Below are positions 7,758-17,606 of a DNA stretch of 64,000 bases, piece by piece. Location: the NCBI RefSeq assembly GCF_029433105.1, contig NZ_JARNTW010000002.1:289744-353743 (forward strand), given 5' to 3'. The DNA is from Runella sp. MFBS21 (GTDB lineage: Bacteria > Bacteroidota > Bacteroidia > Cytophagales > Spirosomataceae). The notes under the pieces are model-generated. The model was not told where the DNA came from, made no database searches, and was given only the letters and a program-made list of their open reading frames with translations. Numbering within the stretch: the first letter of the stretch is position 1; each line of letters starts with the position of its first letter. The translations under genes were made by a program, and so were the position numbers.

Positions 7758-8849
7758 TTACTTATCCTTCATTTTGTTTAAAATAATTTTCATTTGTTGA
7801 GAGTCTGCCTTATTATCCAAAATACGCTGAATAAATAGGGGAAGTTCTGCTCGTAACAGGGTTTGTTCGAATACTCCTAAGTCATTAGCAAATACAACTA
7901 GATTGGTGCGGTTGCCTTGTTTGTCGGTGGCGTATAAGACATAATTGAGTACAAAAGCAGTTGCACCTCCTTTGGCTCCATAGACTTGAAACTGCTCCTT
8001 GTTTTGAGGATTGAGCATAGGCCATTCCATCAAAGTTACTAAGGTTTTTTGGGTAGTAGTATCAAAATATTTTCGACTATGAATTTTTTCTATCACACTT
8101 GCATATTCTTTAGCTGTAGCACTAGGAAGTCTATCTGACCACTCTTTTTGTACCGATAGCGGGATATGAGCAAGATTGAATTTTGACTTTACGGTAGTGT
8201 CAATTTTGAGCAATTCAAAATACTTGTTAGCTCTCTCAAGATAAAGTTTCATAGGCATTTTTTTGAGAGCCGTGGCAGATTTTTCTTCCGAGCATACATA
8301 CAAAGCAGATACAAATGGATAGAGCGGCTGGTGTTTGGTTAAGCCTAATTTTTGTAAATTAGCGTTGATATTATTGAGGCCAAGTCTCCACATCAAATAC
8401 TCCGTATTGGCATTGCTACTATATCTCATCATGCCTTTGGCAACTTCGATCATCGGAACTGTACTATTGGTGATAAGCCCCGCTTTTTTTACCTCTTCTA
8501 GCCATGCTCCGTGAGCCCCTCCGTCTGTGTCATCTATATAAAATCTTGCTAAATCTCCTATGTTTATCGGTTCACTAAGCTTTATTTTTCCAGCAGATGC
8601 TTGTTGAGCAAACTCAATTGCAATAATGATTTTGGACACGCTGCCCAAGGTCATCATTGCATTCGAACGGTGGTCTACAAGTAGGGAATCATTTCTGGTC
8701 CAATAAACTGCGCATTTTCTGGGATTTTTAAGTAAATATTCGGCTACGAAATCTTGCTCATAACGTAAGTATTTGAAATAAAAATAAGTGAATACACAAC
8801 TGAATAAAACAGCTAAAATCCCCAAGCCCGTGGCTAGAACTTTCCACAT
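7758..8849 (-). CDS. membrane-anchored serine hydrolase, class A beta-lactamase/PBP fold
   Basis: 363 residues. One N-terminal membrane anchor (about 5-27), then the three serine-penicilloyl-transferase motifs: SVSK (70-73, acyl-serine and lysine), YSSN (143-146, in the SxN position) and KGG (293-295). The order and spacing are those of the beta-lactamase class A family (PenP-like). The Glu166-type omega-loop residue is not obvious, so it may be a carboxypeptidase or an uncharacterised hydrolase instead of a true lactamase. Its start lies 71 bases after the stop of the TPR protein gene, on the same strand. Confidence 0.8.
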   Translation of the reverse strand: MWKVLATGLGILAVLFSCVFTYFYFKYLRYEQDFVAEYLLKNPRKCAVYWTRNDSLLVDHRSNAMMTLGSVSKIIIAIEFAQQASAGKIKLSEPINIGDLARFYIDDTDGGAHGAWLEEVKKAGLITNSTVPMIEVAKGMMRYSSNANTEYLMWRLGLNNINANLQKLGLTKHQPLYPFVSALYVCSEEKSATALKKMPMKLYLERANKYFELLKIDTTVKSKFNLAHIPLSVQKEWSDRLPSATAKEYASVIEKIHSRKYFDTTTQKTLVTLMEWPMLNPQNKEQFQVYGAKGGATAFVLNYVLYATDKQGNRTNLVVFANDLGVFEQTLLRAELPLFIQRILDNKADSQQMKIILNKMKDK

Positions 8850-8920
8850 AGAGAGTGGTTATTTTTAAGTTAACAGGATGGTTTGTAGGGTAATAAAACC
8901 AATGAGTAAAAATACTGATT

Positions 8921-11461
8921 TCACCTAAAACTTTCACGTTCTTTTTCGATGAGTGCGCGCTGAGCTTGATAGGTTTTCTGAAATTCTTGATAATCGGCAG
9001 GAGTTGTAATAGCAAATAGGTCGCGCATAGCATCCTCGGCAAAGTCGGTGAGGCGTAGATGCAGGGCTTGTAAGACATATAATTTTTGAATAGCGGGGGA
9101 GTCGCGATGAAAACGTAGAGCGTTCAACAGGGCTTGATAAGGGATTTGGGGCTTGTTGAGTTTGTTGAAGTATTCTTGAGTTTGTTTCAACAGTTGTGTA
9201 TCAAAAGGTGCTTGACGTATCGCTTCTAAATAGTCATTTTCGGTTTTGAGAGAAGTAAGTAAAATAGGCTTTTGGAGATTTTCTTTAATAAGCCAAAACT
9301 GTAATGTTTGGCGAGCTAAGGCTACCTTTTTTGAGGTGTCGGCTACGGTTTGGGCCGCCAAAATATCAAAAGCAGCGATTTTGTCGTGCTTATATTGAGA
9401 ATAGGCTTGGGCCAGTTGTAGTTCATTATAAAAATTGCCGTTGTTGCCAGTATTCTCTAATTTGTGTAGAAAGGGCGCTAAATTAGTATCACTGGTGTAT
9501 TGGACAAAATTATATAGATAGGCAAAATTGTTGACACTCAAAGCAGAATCCGTAGAAAGATAAAGGTTGTCAATAGGATTTGCATTGGTTTTTTGCCCAA
9601 CTAGCTGAGCTACTGCCAGACGATTGGCGGTATGAGACAGACTGGGATATTGATTTTGGAGAAGCTTTGTTTCTTCAAAATCATGAATACTTAGCCCTTT
9701 TGGCACGCTTCTGGAGGAGTCTAAGCTGAGAGCTTTCCCCCAAAATGCCAAAAGGTTGGTTTCAGCTACGCTGGTATTGTGGGTGTTTTGGCGGGCTAAC
9801 TCATAATAATAATAGGTCGAATCGGCAATCGTAGTTCGGGTATAGAGATAGCCTAGGTTATTTTGAAGTTCGCCACTATTAGGAAACTTGGCAATGCCTT
9901 TTCTAAGATTAAAAACAGCATCAAAAAACAGGTTTTCGTTCAACAACGCTTGACTCAGTCCCGCATAGGCTTGAGGGGTGGGATCTTTGTGCAAAGCTTG
10001 TTGAAAATAAGCCCCTGCGCTTATTCTATCGCCTTGTCGTAAGGCCAAAGAAGCCAAAGCAAATCCAGATTTGTGGTTTTGGAAGTCTTGTTCGAGGGCA
10101 AGCTGGTAATATTGTTCGGCAATAACGTATTCGCCTGTAGTTGTATAGAGGTCGCCTAAAGTATTGTAGTAACCTGCCTGAGCTTGGTCAAAACTATGAA
10201 AACGATTGAAAGATAATAAAGCCATTACCCCCATACCACCAATCATCCATGCTTGGGATTGAAGAAATCGCATGGGTTTGTAAATGACTTTGTAAACTGC
10301 TTTGCCTTGTTTAAACAAAGGCCAAAAATTGAGACCAATATAAGCTGTAAAAACCAGCCCGATGGCTAGTTGAGTATACACAATAGCATCTTCAAAAACT
10401 TCGATGAGGGGATTGTTGTGAGTAAAGGCCACAAAACCCAGTACTGCTGTCGAAATAAGACTTACTCCCAGATACAACCAAACGCCAATTTCTTTGAAAG
10501 GTAGGAAAGAGTCGGTACGTTTATGTAAATTCCAGAGCCCTAGTACTATACTTACTACGCACAAGAGAGTAGGAGTGAAGTACCCTAGAGTGTCGTCGGT
10601 ACGGCGAGTGATTTTGAGATAAAGTAAGAGAAGGGTACAGAGAAAAAGGCCTGTCAAAAACAAAAAGTTTACCAAACTATTTTTACCAAATCCTGTGCGT
10701 GAATTGGTAGTGACATATACAAATCCACTGATGATTTCGATAGATACCCATCCTATAAGCAAACACACTACTATCGACATTGGGAGCAAAGAATAGGCAG
10801 TAAAAGTAAACGCAACCTGGGGTACTTGAGCAAAATAATGGAACCCCACCGCAAGCAAAAGTATAATCCCTGAAAAGATGAAAATGCGCTGCGTCATAGA
10901 TATATCTTCCCTGAAAGCCTGAAAATAATAACTTGCTCCTCCCAACACTACCGCAATGATGCCAAATCCAAGAGATTTTTCGGAACCAAAAAGCTGTAAA
11001 ATTTCCAAATGAGACAATGCTATGAGGCTGATAAAAACCATCATGGAGCCAATATACCAACGCCTCGGCAATGCCGACAATGCGCTAAGGAGTAGTACCA
11101 CGCCTGCGAGTAGCAAACCGACGTAGCCCCATATGAGCCAAGCTGGCAAATCTGATTGCACTGGCACAAATTGCTCTTTGAGTAAGTAAGCTTTTCCTAA
11201 GAGTTCAATTTGAGATTGGGTAGAATCAGGGTGTTGGACAGAAGCTATATCTTGTTTAACGGTGAGACTATCGAGTTTTACAGTTACGTCATCAAGTTCA
11301 CTCAATACTTGCCAGCTCACGGTATTTTCGAGGCCTCGATAGTGAAAAAACAAGAGGGACGTGAGGCCAAAAACAAGAAGACCAAAAAAAGTAAAGTATA
11401 AAAATCGTTGGGTAGGATGCCAATTTTTCCAGAAAAAGAGAGATGTCATGAGGATGCTCAA
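8921..11461 (-). CDS. polytopic membrane protein with C-terminal TPR repeats
   Basis: 846 residues (an ATG four codons later is also possible). The N-terminal half has about nine hydrophobic segments, the first at residues 19-40, and one long extracytoplasmic stretch between the first two. From about residue 420 it carries TPR helices, for example YYNTLGDLYTTTGEYVIAEQ, followed by FALASLALRQGDRISAGAYF and LQNNLGYLYTRTT. TPR domains bind proteins; the partner is unknown. I know no named family for this combination. Possible roles are secretion or envelope assembly; this is only inferred from architecture. Confidence 0.8.
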   Translation of the reverse strand: MSILMTSLFFWKNWHPTQRFLYFTFFGLLVFGLTSLLFFHYRGLENTVSWQVLSELDDVTVKLDSLTVKQDIASVQHPDSTQSQIELLGKAYLLKEQFVPVQSDLPAWLIWGYVGLLLAGVVLLLSALSALPRRWYIGSMMVFISLIALSHLEILQLFGSEKSLGFGIIAVVLGGASYYFQAFREDISMTQRIFIFSGIILLLAVGFHYFAQVPQVAFTFTAYSLLPMSIVVCLLIGWVSIEIISGFVYVTTNSRTGFGKNSLVNFLFLTGLFLCTLLLLYLKITRRTDDTLGYFTPTLLCVVSIVLGLWNLHKRTDSFLPFKEIGVWLYLGVSLISTAVLGFVAFTHNNPLIEVFEDAIVYTQLAIGLVFTAYIGLNFWPLFKQGKAVYKVIYKPMRFLQSQAWMIGGMGVMALLSFNRFHSFDQAQAGYYNTLGDLYTTTGEYVIAEQYYQLALEQDFQNHKSGFALASLALRQGDRISAGAYFQQALHKDPTPQAYAGLSQALLNENLFFDAVFNLRKGIAKFPNSGELQNNLGYLYTRTTIADSTYYYYELARQNTHNTSVAETNLLAFWGKALSLDSSRSVPKGLSIHDFEETKLLQNQYPSLSHTANRLAVAQLVGQKTNANPIDNLYLSTDSALSVNNFAYLYNFVQYTSDTNLAPFLHKLENTGNNGNFYNELQLAQAYSQYKHDKIAAFDILAAQTVADTSKKVALARQTLQFWLIKENLQKPILLTSLKTENDYLEAIRQAPFDTQLLKQTQEYFNKLNKPQIPYQALLNALRFHRDSPAIQKLYVLQALHLRLTDFAEDAMRDLFAITTPADYQEFQKTYQAQRALIEKERESFR

Positions 11462-11582
11462 AAACGTATAAAGCGTTTATTGTTTGGTTAAACAACGCTC
11501 CACCGAATAAGATATTTTTATTGAAAAGTAAATAGAAGCTGCAAGGTATAAAATACTGAGCTTTATTGGTCATTATTTGTGG

Positions 11583-14500
11583 CTACTGCTTGTTAGAAGA
11601 AGGCTCAACGGAAGTCCTATAAGTAGTAAGCCGGCCCGAATTTGTCTTGGGGGGCGTTTCTGTACGAGACTCTTTGGGGCCAAATATCCTAAAACTGTTG
11701 AAGCTGCGAGTAAACAAATAACTAGCGCCGTACGAAACGGCGTTGGGGGTTCCGGCGGTAGAAGTAAACTGATTCTGAACATTGCGATTATACATGCGTA
11801 GGCGTTGGCTACCATCATCCGTAAGCCAATACTCCAAAGTCCAGTCTAAAAGGAGGTTGGTGGCGTCGTATTGATTTTGCCCATAGGAGAGGCGGCCGTC
11901 GCGTGTAATACGAAAGCGATCATTAAAAAAACGATACGAAAAGCGCAATTGAAGATTGTTGATGGCATTGGGGTCCGTAAAATTAAAACCTGAAAGCCCT
12001 ACTTCTAAGTTTTCATTTACCGATGATAACCATTTGCTAAGCTGACTTGTAATAAGCTCACTGGCACTATTGAGTCCTAAGGCACCAGATTGAGTCAAAA
12101 AATCGTTTTGATTAGATATCAACTGACCAAATAAAAGCATTCCACTAACTTGTTGAGCTAAGTATTGCTCGTCGCGTTTGAGGCGAGTTTCTACAGCATT
12201 GATTTCAAATTGCACACTTGCTGGATATTCTTTAAACTTCAAATCGTACGCGATTTGGGGTGAAAGCATTCGCTCGCTCAGTGCGATAGTGACTTCTACC
12301 GGGTAGCGTCTTGAAATGAGCTCGCTGCGATTGTTGAGGTTGGAAGTGGTACTTGTAGTACTAGTCTGAAACAAAGGTGCAAGAGAGGCATTGCTTATAT
12401 AACTCGCTTTTACATCGAGTGTGGCTCCATACGGGTCGCCTGTCCACGAAATTCGGCTTCCTTTTTGGATTTGGAATTTTTTGTTGATAACATTTTTTAA
12501 CGTAAATAGATAATCCCCGTTTTGGATTTCGTAAGAACCTGCCATATTGAACTCGCCACGGGTATCTATTTTGAGGTTGATAAGCCCACTTCCAAATGCT
12601 TTAATGGCATCGCCTGTTTGACGGTCAAACTGAATTTCGCAATAAGCATCTGGGGTCATATTGAGGCGCAAATCCATCTTGATGATGTCTTCTTCATTGC
12701 TAGTAATCTTATTTGTTTTGGCGATGGCTTGGGCTGTAGTATCGGGAGTAGACGATACAAACTGCACAAAATCTTCGGAAGCGACTTCGGCTGCCCCATC
12801 CAGCGGAATGTATATTTTGGTACTCCGGTTACTAGTCAGGTCTGCGTCAATCTTGAAATTATTGATTGGGCCAAACACCTCTACTTTTCCAGTGGCGTAA
12901 GCATTGCCATAGAAAAGCTCATTGTCACGAATGGTTGTATTCAAGATTTTGAAATTACGCATATCTGCGTCAAACCCTAAGGTAAATTTGGTAAAACTAT
13001 TGTGATAGACGCCACCGCGCAAAGTGGCAGTGTTGCCTTCAGGGTCAGTAAGACGGAGGTTTTTGACCCGAATATCTGTTTCACCAAAATACACCTTATC
13101 TTCAAAAGATAAAACGGCCTTGAGGTAATCAAACGTTAAGCGACCTTTTTTGACATCGATGACTCCATCCAATACAGGGGCATTATAAGGGCCTTTGATA
13201 GCGACCATTCCTCCCGCTTTACCCGTAATGTTAGAGACCAATCCCCTCGAAAAAGGCTCTAGTAAATTCAAATCGGTTTCGTTAAAATTTGCGCTAAGAT
13301 TGAGCTCATTGTTGGTTAAATCTGGGGTGTAAGTGCCATTTACCGAAATAAGCCTTTTCTCTTCTTTGTCCAAATGTACATCTACATGCAAATGTTTGTC
13401 TATAGGATCCCATTCGCCCCTGCCTACTAAATTCCCCATTAGGAAATTGTTGTAGGTAAGGTTTTTGACTTCTGTTTTGGAGTCTACAATCGGTGTACGA
13501 TATACATCACTTACCATGATAGCACCATTGGCAACCCCCCCAAGGTTGGTGTTCAAGACAGGGTTAAGGGTAGCTAATTCAAAGTTTTTGGTTTCAAAAG
13601 CAAGTGCTTTAAGGGTGTCTTTTGAAATATCACCGTTGAGAGAGAGAAACTGGTCTTTGTCTTTGGTTTTAAGATTGATGTTGCTAAACGTAACCTCTGA
13701 GCCATACACAGAGATAAGATTGTTGGCATCTAAGTTCCAGTCTTCTTCTAGGAGCCGAAGTTTTGATTTTTTGAATTGTAAATACAAATAATCTCCCACA
13801 AAGCGTAATTCACCGTTGAGAGTAGCACGGTTTGGCATTTTTTGCTGACGCAGATTGCTCCTAAAATTAATGTGGTCGTTGTCCCAAGCCGCTTCAATGG
13901 CCATTTTTTCGGTGGGGGCAATCCCTACAAGTTGCTGCTTCTCAGAGTTAATAATCGCTGAAGCCAAGACCTCGGGGCTATTGGTGAATTTGGAGGTATT
14001 AAGGTCGATTTCTGATTGATAGAAAGTATTATTTCCAATTTTGAGGGTATCCAATCGTCCCGTCATTGAGAAAATGGATGTATTGTCGATGGTAAATACC
14101 CCTTCTACAACTGAGCCATTAGAAATCGCGCCATCAGGATAGAGGAAAGCCAGAAAGCGGTCCATTTTCTTGAACCGTAACCGATAATCTACGCTATAAC
14201 GCTGTGGTGAGAGTATGTTCTTGAGTTTCTTTTGGGCATAATATTGCGCTCGCGCCGTCTCGTCTCCCAAAAAATACATTTTATATTCTTTAAAAAGTTG
14301 GGGTAGATCTTTGACAGCTTTGGTTGGTTGAAATACTCCTTCGGATTGAAAATTGAAGAACTCGGACGAAATAGACAAGCGGCGAAGTTTGTCGTCTAAA
14401 TGAGAATTTATCACCAGCGTATCTACCACTAAGCTACGTTTTTTGAGCGTGGCATAACTATTCAAAAACGTAGCATGGCCTGTCAACTCATCCATAGTAT

Positions 14501-16181
14501 TGCCTTCTAGATTTACATCTAGCTCCGTATGAATCAATAGCGAATCTTTGGTGAAATTGAGCGGCTGTAGATTGATTCTTTCTACTTTTCCACGTGCATG
14601 ATACAGGTATTTTTCTTTAGAAAAGTCAAAAACCCCGTCTACATTTGCTAATAAGTTAGAATCCTTAACTACGATGAGGCCTTCAAAAAACTTATTTTGC
14701 ATATTGCCCCGCAAGTATACATTACGATAGTCGTAGCCATTATAATGAAATTTGGGTAAGCGTCCGTCAAAATTGAGTGAGGCATTTTTAACGGTAAATC
14801 CTTTTCCTTGGATTTTGCCTTCTATATCAAGCTGAGCAAACTCTTCGTCGTCAAGTGCTTTTCCTAGTTCAAAATTTTGGGCGGCAATATCAGCTGTATA
14901 AGTAGGAACTGCACTGGCAAGATTCATTTGCAGGTCTTTGACCTTAATCTGCCCTAAAGCACTCTGAAAATCTCCTTTAAGTTTGAAACGCTCGACGGTA
15001 CCTAGATAAGTCCCAGTGAAATCGACTACGCCAAATTTCTGCACCAAATCATTGAAAGATTTTTCGGGATAATATTGATAAAGGTCAAAAGCATCGACGC
15101 GTGAATTTTTGAGGTCAAAATTCATTAAAGAAGTATAAAATTCTGTCACTCCTTTGAACCCAATGTCGCCTTTTAGACGGCTGTTTTTACCAAATTGTAA
15201 ATCAGCATTTGACCATTTGAAATCATTGACGGTTCCTAAAAAATCGCCGTGGGCTTTCCAAGTTTCGTCCAAAGTAAATAAGTAATCTGCAAACCAACCC
15301 AAATCTTCTGACCGTACCCGTGTACTGTCAAGATGCGCTTTCATTAATACTTTTTGGTTAAAATCACCAAAGGCAGAGGGCGCGTCGTAATTGAAAGATA
15401 TGTAGTTTCTAATAATAGAATTTCCGATATGGGCATTGAGCTGCGCTAGTTCTAATTTGGTACGACAATATAGGAGCTTAGTATCTAACTTTTTGACAGT
15501 GAGGTTGGTACGCTTGTCGTAGGTTGTTAAGTTTTGGATGTTAGTCGCAATGGTATCTCCCAAAACCAAGAAATTACGAGCTTCTGCATTAATTTTTTGG
15601 AGCGTAAAATGATTGTAATCAAAAGCCTGCCCTTTCATTATTCTTTCGCGAGGGTCGTCCCATCGAAAAGAACCTTCAATCAAGTGAACTTGTTTGATAA
15701 CAAAAGGTACGTTTTGGTCTTTGACGCCAGGAGCATTGGGATTGGCGGTGAGCTCTTCAATGCGGGCAATAAATTCGTCAAGGTTTAAGTCACCGGTTTT
15801 TGGGTTTTTGACCAACCATACCGCTGGGCGATAAAGGGTAGCTTCGTCGAGAGAGGTACCAAAAGTCTTTTTATCTTTGCCCAAAATCAAGCCCCAAAAA
15901 TCATGATTGACGTCAACGCGCTCAACTTGAATCATGGGACGTCCTTGGCGGTCAAAAATCTTGACTTTTTCGAGCGAAACGGCATCAAACCATTTGATAC
16001 TTATTCGTTCTATAGATGTGGGGTGTTGTAATTCGGTAGATAATTGCTTCGTAATGTAGTTTAATATCAAGGTTTGGATGGCCGGGAATTGCATACTTAG
16101 ACTTATCATCTCAGCCACTATCATGATAGTGACAAAGAAGATAAAGACAAAATTAGCGATATGCCAAAGGATACGTTTCAT
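11583..16181 (-). CDS. tamB: translocation and assembly module protein TamB (AsmA-like/DUF490)
   Basis: 1532 residues. A single N-terminal membrane anchor (about 8-28) is followed by a very long stretch of beta-strand repeats, and the conserved TamB/DUF490 C-terminal domain (GEFNMAGSYEIQNGDYLF, then GLINLKIDTRG-like strands, DLKFKEYPASVQFEINAVETRLKRDEQYLAQQVSGMLLF). TamB proteins span the periplasm as a lipid-conducting beta-taco groove and work with Omp85 proteins; no Omp85 gene is adjacent here. Length is normal for Bacteroidota. Divergent from tsaD across 144 bases, a pairing I know from other Bacteroidota. Confidence 0.92.
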   Translation of the reverse strand: MKRILWHIANFVFIFFVTIMIVAEMISLSMQFPAIQTLILNYITKQLSTELQHPTSIERISIKWFDAVSLEKVKIFDRQGRPMIQVERVDVNHDFWGLILGKDKKTFGTSLDEATLYRPAVWLVKNPKTGDLNLDEFIARIEELTANPNAPGVKDQNVPFVIKQVHLIEGSFRWDDPRERIMKGQAFDYNHFTLQKINAEARNFLVLGDTIATNIQNLTTYDKRTNLTVKKLDTKLLYCRTKLELAQLNAHIGNSIIRNYISFNYDAPSAFGDFNQKVLMKAHLDSTRVRSEDLGWFADYLFTLDETWKAHGDFLGTVNDFKWSNADLQFGKNSRLKGDIGFKGVTEFYTSLMNFDLKNSRVDAFDLYQYYPEKSFNDLVQKFGVVDFTGTYLGTVERFKLKGDFQSALGQIKVKDLQMNLASAVPTYTADIAAQNFELGKALDDEEFAQLDIEGKIQGKGFTVKNASLNFDGRLPKFHYNGYDYRNVYLRGNMQNKFFEGLIVVKDSNLLANVDGVFDFSKEKYLYHARGKVERINLQPLNFTKDSLLIHTELDVNLEGNTMDELTGHATFLNSYATLKKRSLVVDTLVINSHLDDKLRRLSISSEFFNFQSEGVFQPTKAVKDLPQLFKEYKMYFLGDETARAQYYAQKKLKNILSPQRYSVDYRLRFKKMDRFLAFLYPDGAISNGSVVEGVFTIDNTSIFSMTGRLDTLKIGNNTFYQSEIDLNTSKFTNSPEVLASAIINSEKQQLVGIAPTEKMAIEAAWDNDHINFRSNLRQQKMPNRATLNGELRFVGDYLYLQFKKSKLRLLEEDWNLDANNLISVYGSEVTFSNINLKTKDKDQFLSLNGDISKDTLKALAFETKNFELATLNPVLNTNLGGVANGAIMVSDVYRTPIVDSKTEVKNLTYNNFLMGNLVGRGEWDPIDKHLHVDVHLDKEEKRLISVNGTYTPDLTNNELNLSANFNETDLNLLEPFSRGLVSNITGKAGGMVAIKGPYNAPVLDGVIDVKKGRLTFDYLKAVLSFEDKVYFGETDIRVKNLRLTDPEGNTATLRGGVYHNSFTKFTLGFDADMRNFKILNTTIRDNELFYGNAYATGKVEVFGPINNFKIDADLTSNRSTKIYIPLDGAAEVASEDFVQFVSSTPDTTAQAIAKTNKITSNEEDIIKMDLRLNMTPDAYCEIQFDRQTGDAIKAFGSGLINLKIDTRGEFNMAGSYEIQNGDYLFTLKNVINKKFQIQKGSRISWTGDPYGATLDVKASYISNASLAPLFQTSTTSTTSNLNNRSELISRRYPVEVTIALSERMLSPQIAYDLKFKEYPASVQFEINAVETRLKRDEQYLAQQVSGMLLFGQLISNQNDFLTQSGALGLNSASELITSQLSKWLSSVNENLEVGLSGFNFTDPNAINNLQLRFSYRFFNDRFRITRDGRLSYGQNQYDATNLLLDWTLEYWLTDDGSQRLRMYNRNVQNQFTSTAGTPNAVSYGASYLFTRSFNSFRIFGPKESRTETPPKTNSGRLTTYRTSVEPSSNKQ

Positions 16182-16325
16182 GGCCGCTTTTGCTGGCTTT
16201 TAAGACCTTGATGAAGGTTTTGATTCAGAATGGAGCTGTTTTTTTAGAGTAGGTAAAACGTGCAACATCAGCCAACTATCTGCTTGATATATAACTTTTT
16301 AACAATAAACGAAAAATAACAATAA

Positions 16326-17327
16326 ATGACAAATATTCTGGCGATTGAATCGTCTTGTGATGAAACATCGGCGGCCGTTATCTCTAACGGACAAATACGC
16401 TCAAACATTGTGGCCACCCAAGTGATTCACCAAAAATACGGCGGGGTCGTTCCCGAACTTGCTTCGAGAGCTCATCAACAACACATCTTGCCGGTAGTTG
16501 AAAAAGCGCTCGAAGATGCAAAAATAAGTAAAAAAGACCTGAATGCCATTGCTTTTACAAGAGGCCCTGGTTTGTTGGGAGCACTTTTGGTAGGAGCTTC
16601 TTTTGCTAAAGCGCTGGCGTTGGGGCTTGATATTCCGCTTATCGAAGTCCATCATATGCAGGCACATGTGTTGGCTCATTTTATTGAAGAACCGCGCCCG
16701 AGTTTTCCATTTTTGTGCTTGACAGTAAGCGGTGGTCATACTCAAATTGTGCTGATACGCAGCGCCTTAGATATGGAGATTATTGGCGAAACCCAAGATG
16801 ATGCGGTGGGGGAGGCTTTTGATAAAACTGCCAAACTTCTGGGTTTGCCTTATCCAGGAGGGCCCTTAGTGGATAAGTACGCACAGCTTGGAGACCCTTT
16901 GGCGTTCCCATTTCCTATGTCCGAAATGCCCGCTTTAAACTATTCATTTAGTGGAATCAAAACATCAATTCTGTATTTTTTACAAGAAAAAGTCAAAAAT
17001 AATCCTGATTTTGTGATAGAAAATCTGAATGATATTTGTGCTAGTGTGCAGTATACTTTGATTAAAATGTTACTACAAAAATTGCGCAAAGCCGCCAAAC
17101 AAACTGGAATTTCAGAAATTGCGATTGCGGGAGGAGTTTCGGCCAATTCGGGTTTGAGGAAGGCGCTCCATGAACTGGGAGCTAAAGAAGGCTGGAAGGT
17201 ATATATTCCACGTTTTGAATATTGTACTGACAACGCTGCCATGATTGCGATGGCTGCTCATTTTAAATACGAAAATGAAGATTTTTGTGAGCAAACCGTA
17301 AGTCCTTTACCACGAATGGATTTTTGA
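16326..17327 (+). CDS. tsaD: tRNA N6-adenosine threonylcarbamoyltransferase TsaD
   Basis: 333 residues, the usual length. Full family hallmarks: MTNILAIESSCDETSAAVI at the start (ASKHA phosphate-1 loop), VVPELASRAH, HHMQAH (metal-binding H110 and H114), VSGGHTQ, GEAFDKTAKLLGLPYPGGP, SFSGIKT, and the terminal DNAAMIA. TsaD transfers the threonylcarbamoyl group to A37 of ANN-decoding tRNAs in the TsaB/D/E complex. It is monocistronic, with a terminator at 17389-17419. Confidence 0.98.
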   Translation: MTNILAIESSCDETSAAVISNGQIRSNIVATQVIHQKYGGVVPELASRAHQQHILPVVEKALEDAKISKKDLNAIAFTRGPGLLGALLVGASFAKALALGLDIPLIEVHHMQAHVLAHFIEEPRPSFPFLCLTVSGGHTQIVLIRSALDMEIIGETQDDAVGEAFDKTAKLLGLPYPGGPLVDKYAQLGDPLAFPFPMSEMPALNYSFSGIKTSILYFLQEKVKNNPDFVIENLNDICASVQYTLIKMLLQKLRKAAKQTGISEIAIAGGVSANSGLRKALHELGAKEGWKVYIPRFEYCTDNAAMIAMAAHFKYENEDFCEQTVSPLPRMDF

Positions 17328-17388
17328 AACTGCCCGTTGGATAAAATTATTGATAATCTTTGAAGCAACCTGTTCCGAAACGCCTCAG

Positions 17389-17419
17389 AAATGACTAACT
17401 TTGGTTAGTCATTTTTTTT
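17389..17419 (+). terminator. intrinsic terminator of tsaD
   Basis: AAATGACTAAC (17389-17399), loop TTTG, GTTAGTCATTT, then a run of T. Eleven perfect pairs. It lies 61 bases after the tsaD stop. The rest of the 279-base gap before 17607 holds only an AGAGGT/ACCTCT stem (17534-17554) in the putative leader of the next gene. Confidence 0.9.
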
Positions 17420-17606
17420 ATTCAACGTACAGAAACTTTAAAGAAATGAGGCGTTTGGTATTGATTAAGGAAAGAAAATTTCTGACCTTATATAATTCTC
17501 CTAATTGGGCGAAGCAACTTATTGTGTTTGTAGAGAGAGGTATTGCAGAAACCTCTACTGTGTTATTCTAACCAAAAATACTTTCCCTTACTCTTCGTAG
17601 CTAACT